DNA from: RGIG5327 sp045612485
Lineage (GTDB): Bacteria; Verrucomicrobiota; Lentisphaeria; Victivallales; UBA1829
NCBI GenBank assembly: GCA_045612485.1
Contig: JAZKZE010000126.1
Coordinates: 1-13,481, forward strand
Direction of reading: 5' to 3'
Length of the DNA stretch: 13,481 nucleotides
Shown here: piece by piece, positions 13,397 to 13,481 of the stretch
How the letters are laid out: the number at the start of each line of letters is the position of its first letter
Numbering within the stretch: the first letter of the stretch is position 1
Notes under the pieces: generated by a model
Told to the model about the DNA's origin: nothing
What the model saw: only the letters and a program-made list of their open reading frames with translations
The model's database searches: none
Position numbers and translations under genes: made by a program

Positions 13397-13481
13397 TGCG
13401 TAAAGAAATCTGCTTTTAAAAAAGTGATTTTGTCAGATTTTTTCAAAAATACTTCTTTATCCTGTTTTGAGCAACCTTCAG

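Noticed and set aside
1..13481. tRNA, rRNA, CRISPR arrays, insertion sequences
   Set aside because: No cloverleaf with TTCRA arm, no rRNA core sequence, no regularly spaced repeats and no transposase motif were seen on reading both strands.

Overview
The window looks like chromosomal DNA of an uncultured or poorly described bacterium of the PVC superphylum, most likely Lentisphaeria (Victivallales-like). This is an inference from three things. A very large secreted hydrolase-like protein sits beside a regulator that fuses a GntR helix-turn-helix to a LacI-type sensor domain and beside a sugar isomerase/epimerase. A 24-residue Cys/Trp 'LL..QxQFADKC-W' repeat that I associate with that group is present. 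Shine-Dalgarno sites are strong GGAGG types. No 16S or other marker is present to prove it.

Left third (1-4572, all minus strand): a tightly packed five-gene transcription unit. In order of transcription it encodes a GTPase-like protein that has kept its G3 and G4 regions but has no P-loop, a small stand-alone VWA domain of the DUF2201 type with an intact MIDAS motif, a 503-residue protein with an R-N-x3-H (HEPN-RNase-like) motif and four C-terminal 24-residue repeats, a tiny glycine-rich membrane protein whose good start codon is separated from its body by a -1 frameshift at an A7 run, and an RtcB RNA ligase with all metal and guanylation residues (its 3' end is cut by the window edge). A GTPase and a VWA sensor, a possible RNase, a possible membrane effector and an RNA-repair ligase together suggest an undescribed conflict, stress or RNA-damage-and-repair module. 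A promoter (TTGGTG-17-TATAAT) lies just upstream.

Middle (4573-5408): about 830 bases without a convincing gene but dense in stem-loops. A good minus-strand promoter near 5160-5188 and a minus-strand hairpin with a T-rich tail at 4590-4633 bracket it, so it may encode a structured RNA of up to roughly 560 nt. I could not assign it to a known family.

Right two thirds: a plus-strand carbohydrate-use unit. A 1353-residue exported protein (5409-9470; glycoside-hydrolase-like barrel plus C-terminal glutamine-amidotransferase-like domain) has its own promoter and terminator. It is followed by a GntR/LacI-hybrid regulator (9701) and a TIM-barrel sugar isomerase/epimerase (10806), which share a promoter and end at a strong bidirectional terminator (11592-11634). 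Converging from the right are two housekeeping minus-strand genes: a short D-3-phosphoglycerate-dehydrogenase-like enzyme (12256-13194) and folK (11665-12219). They are driven by a near-consensus promoter whose spacer holds a 10-bp palindrome. A perfect 17+17 bp inverted repeat of unknown role lies further upstream, near the right edge.
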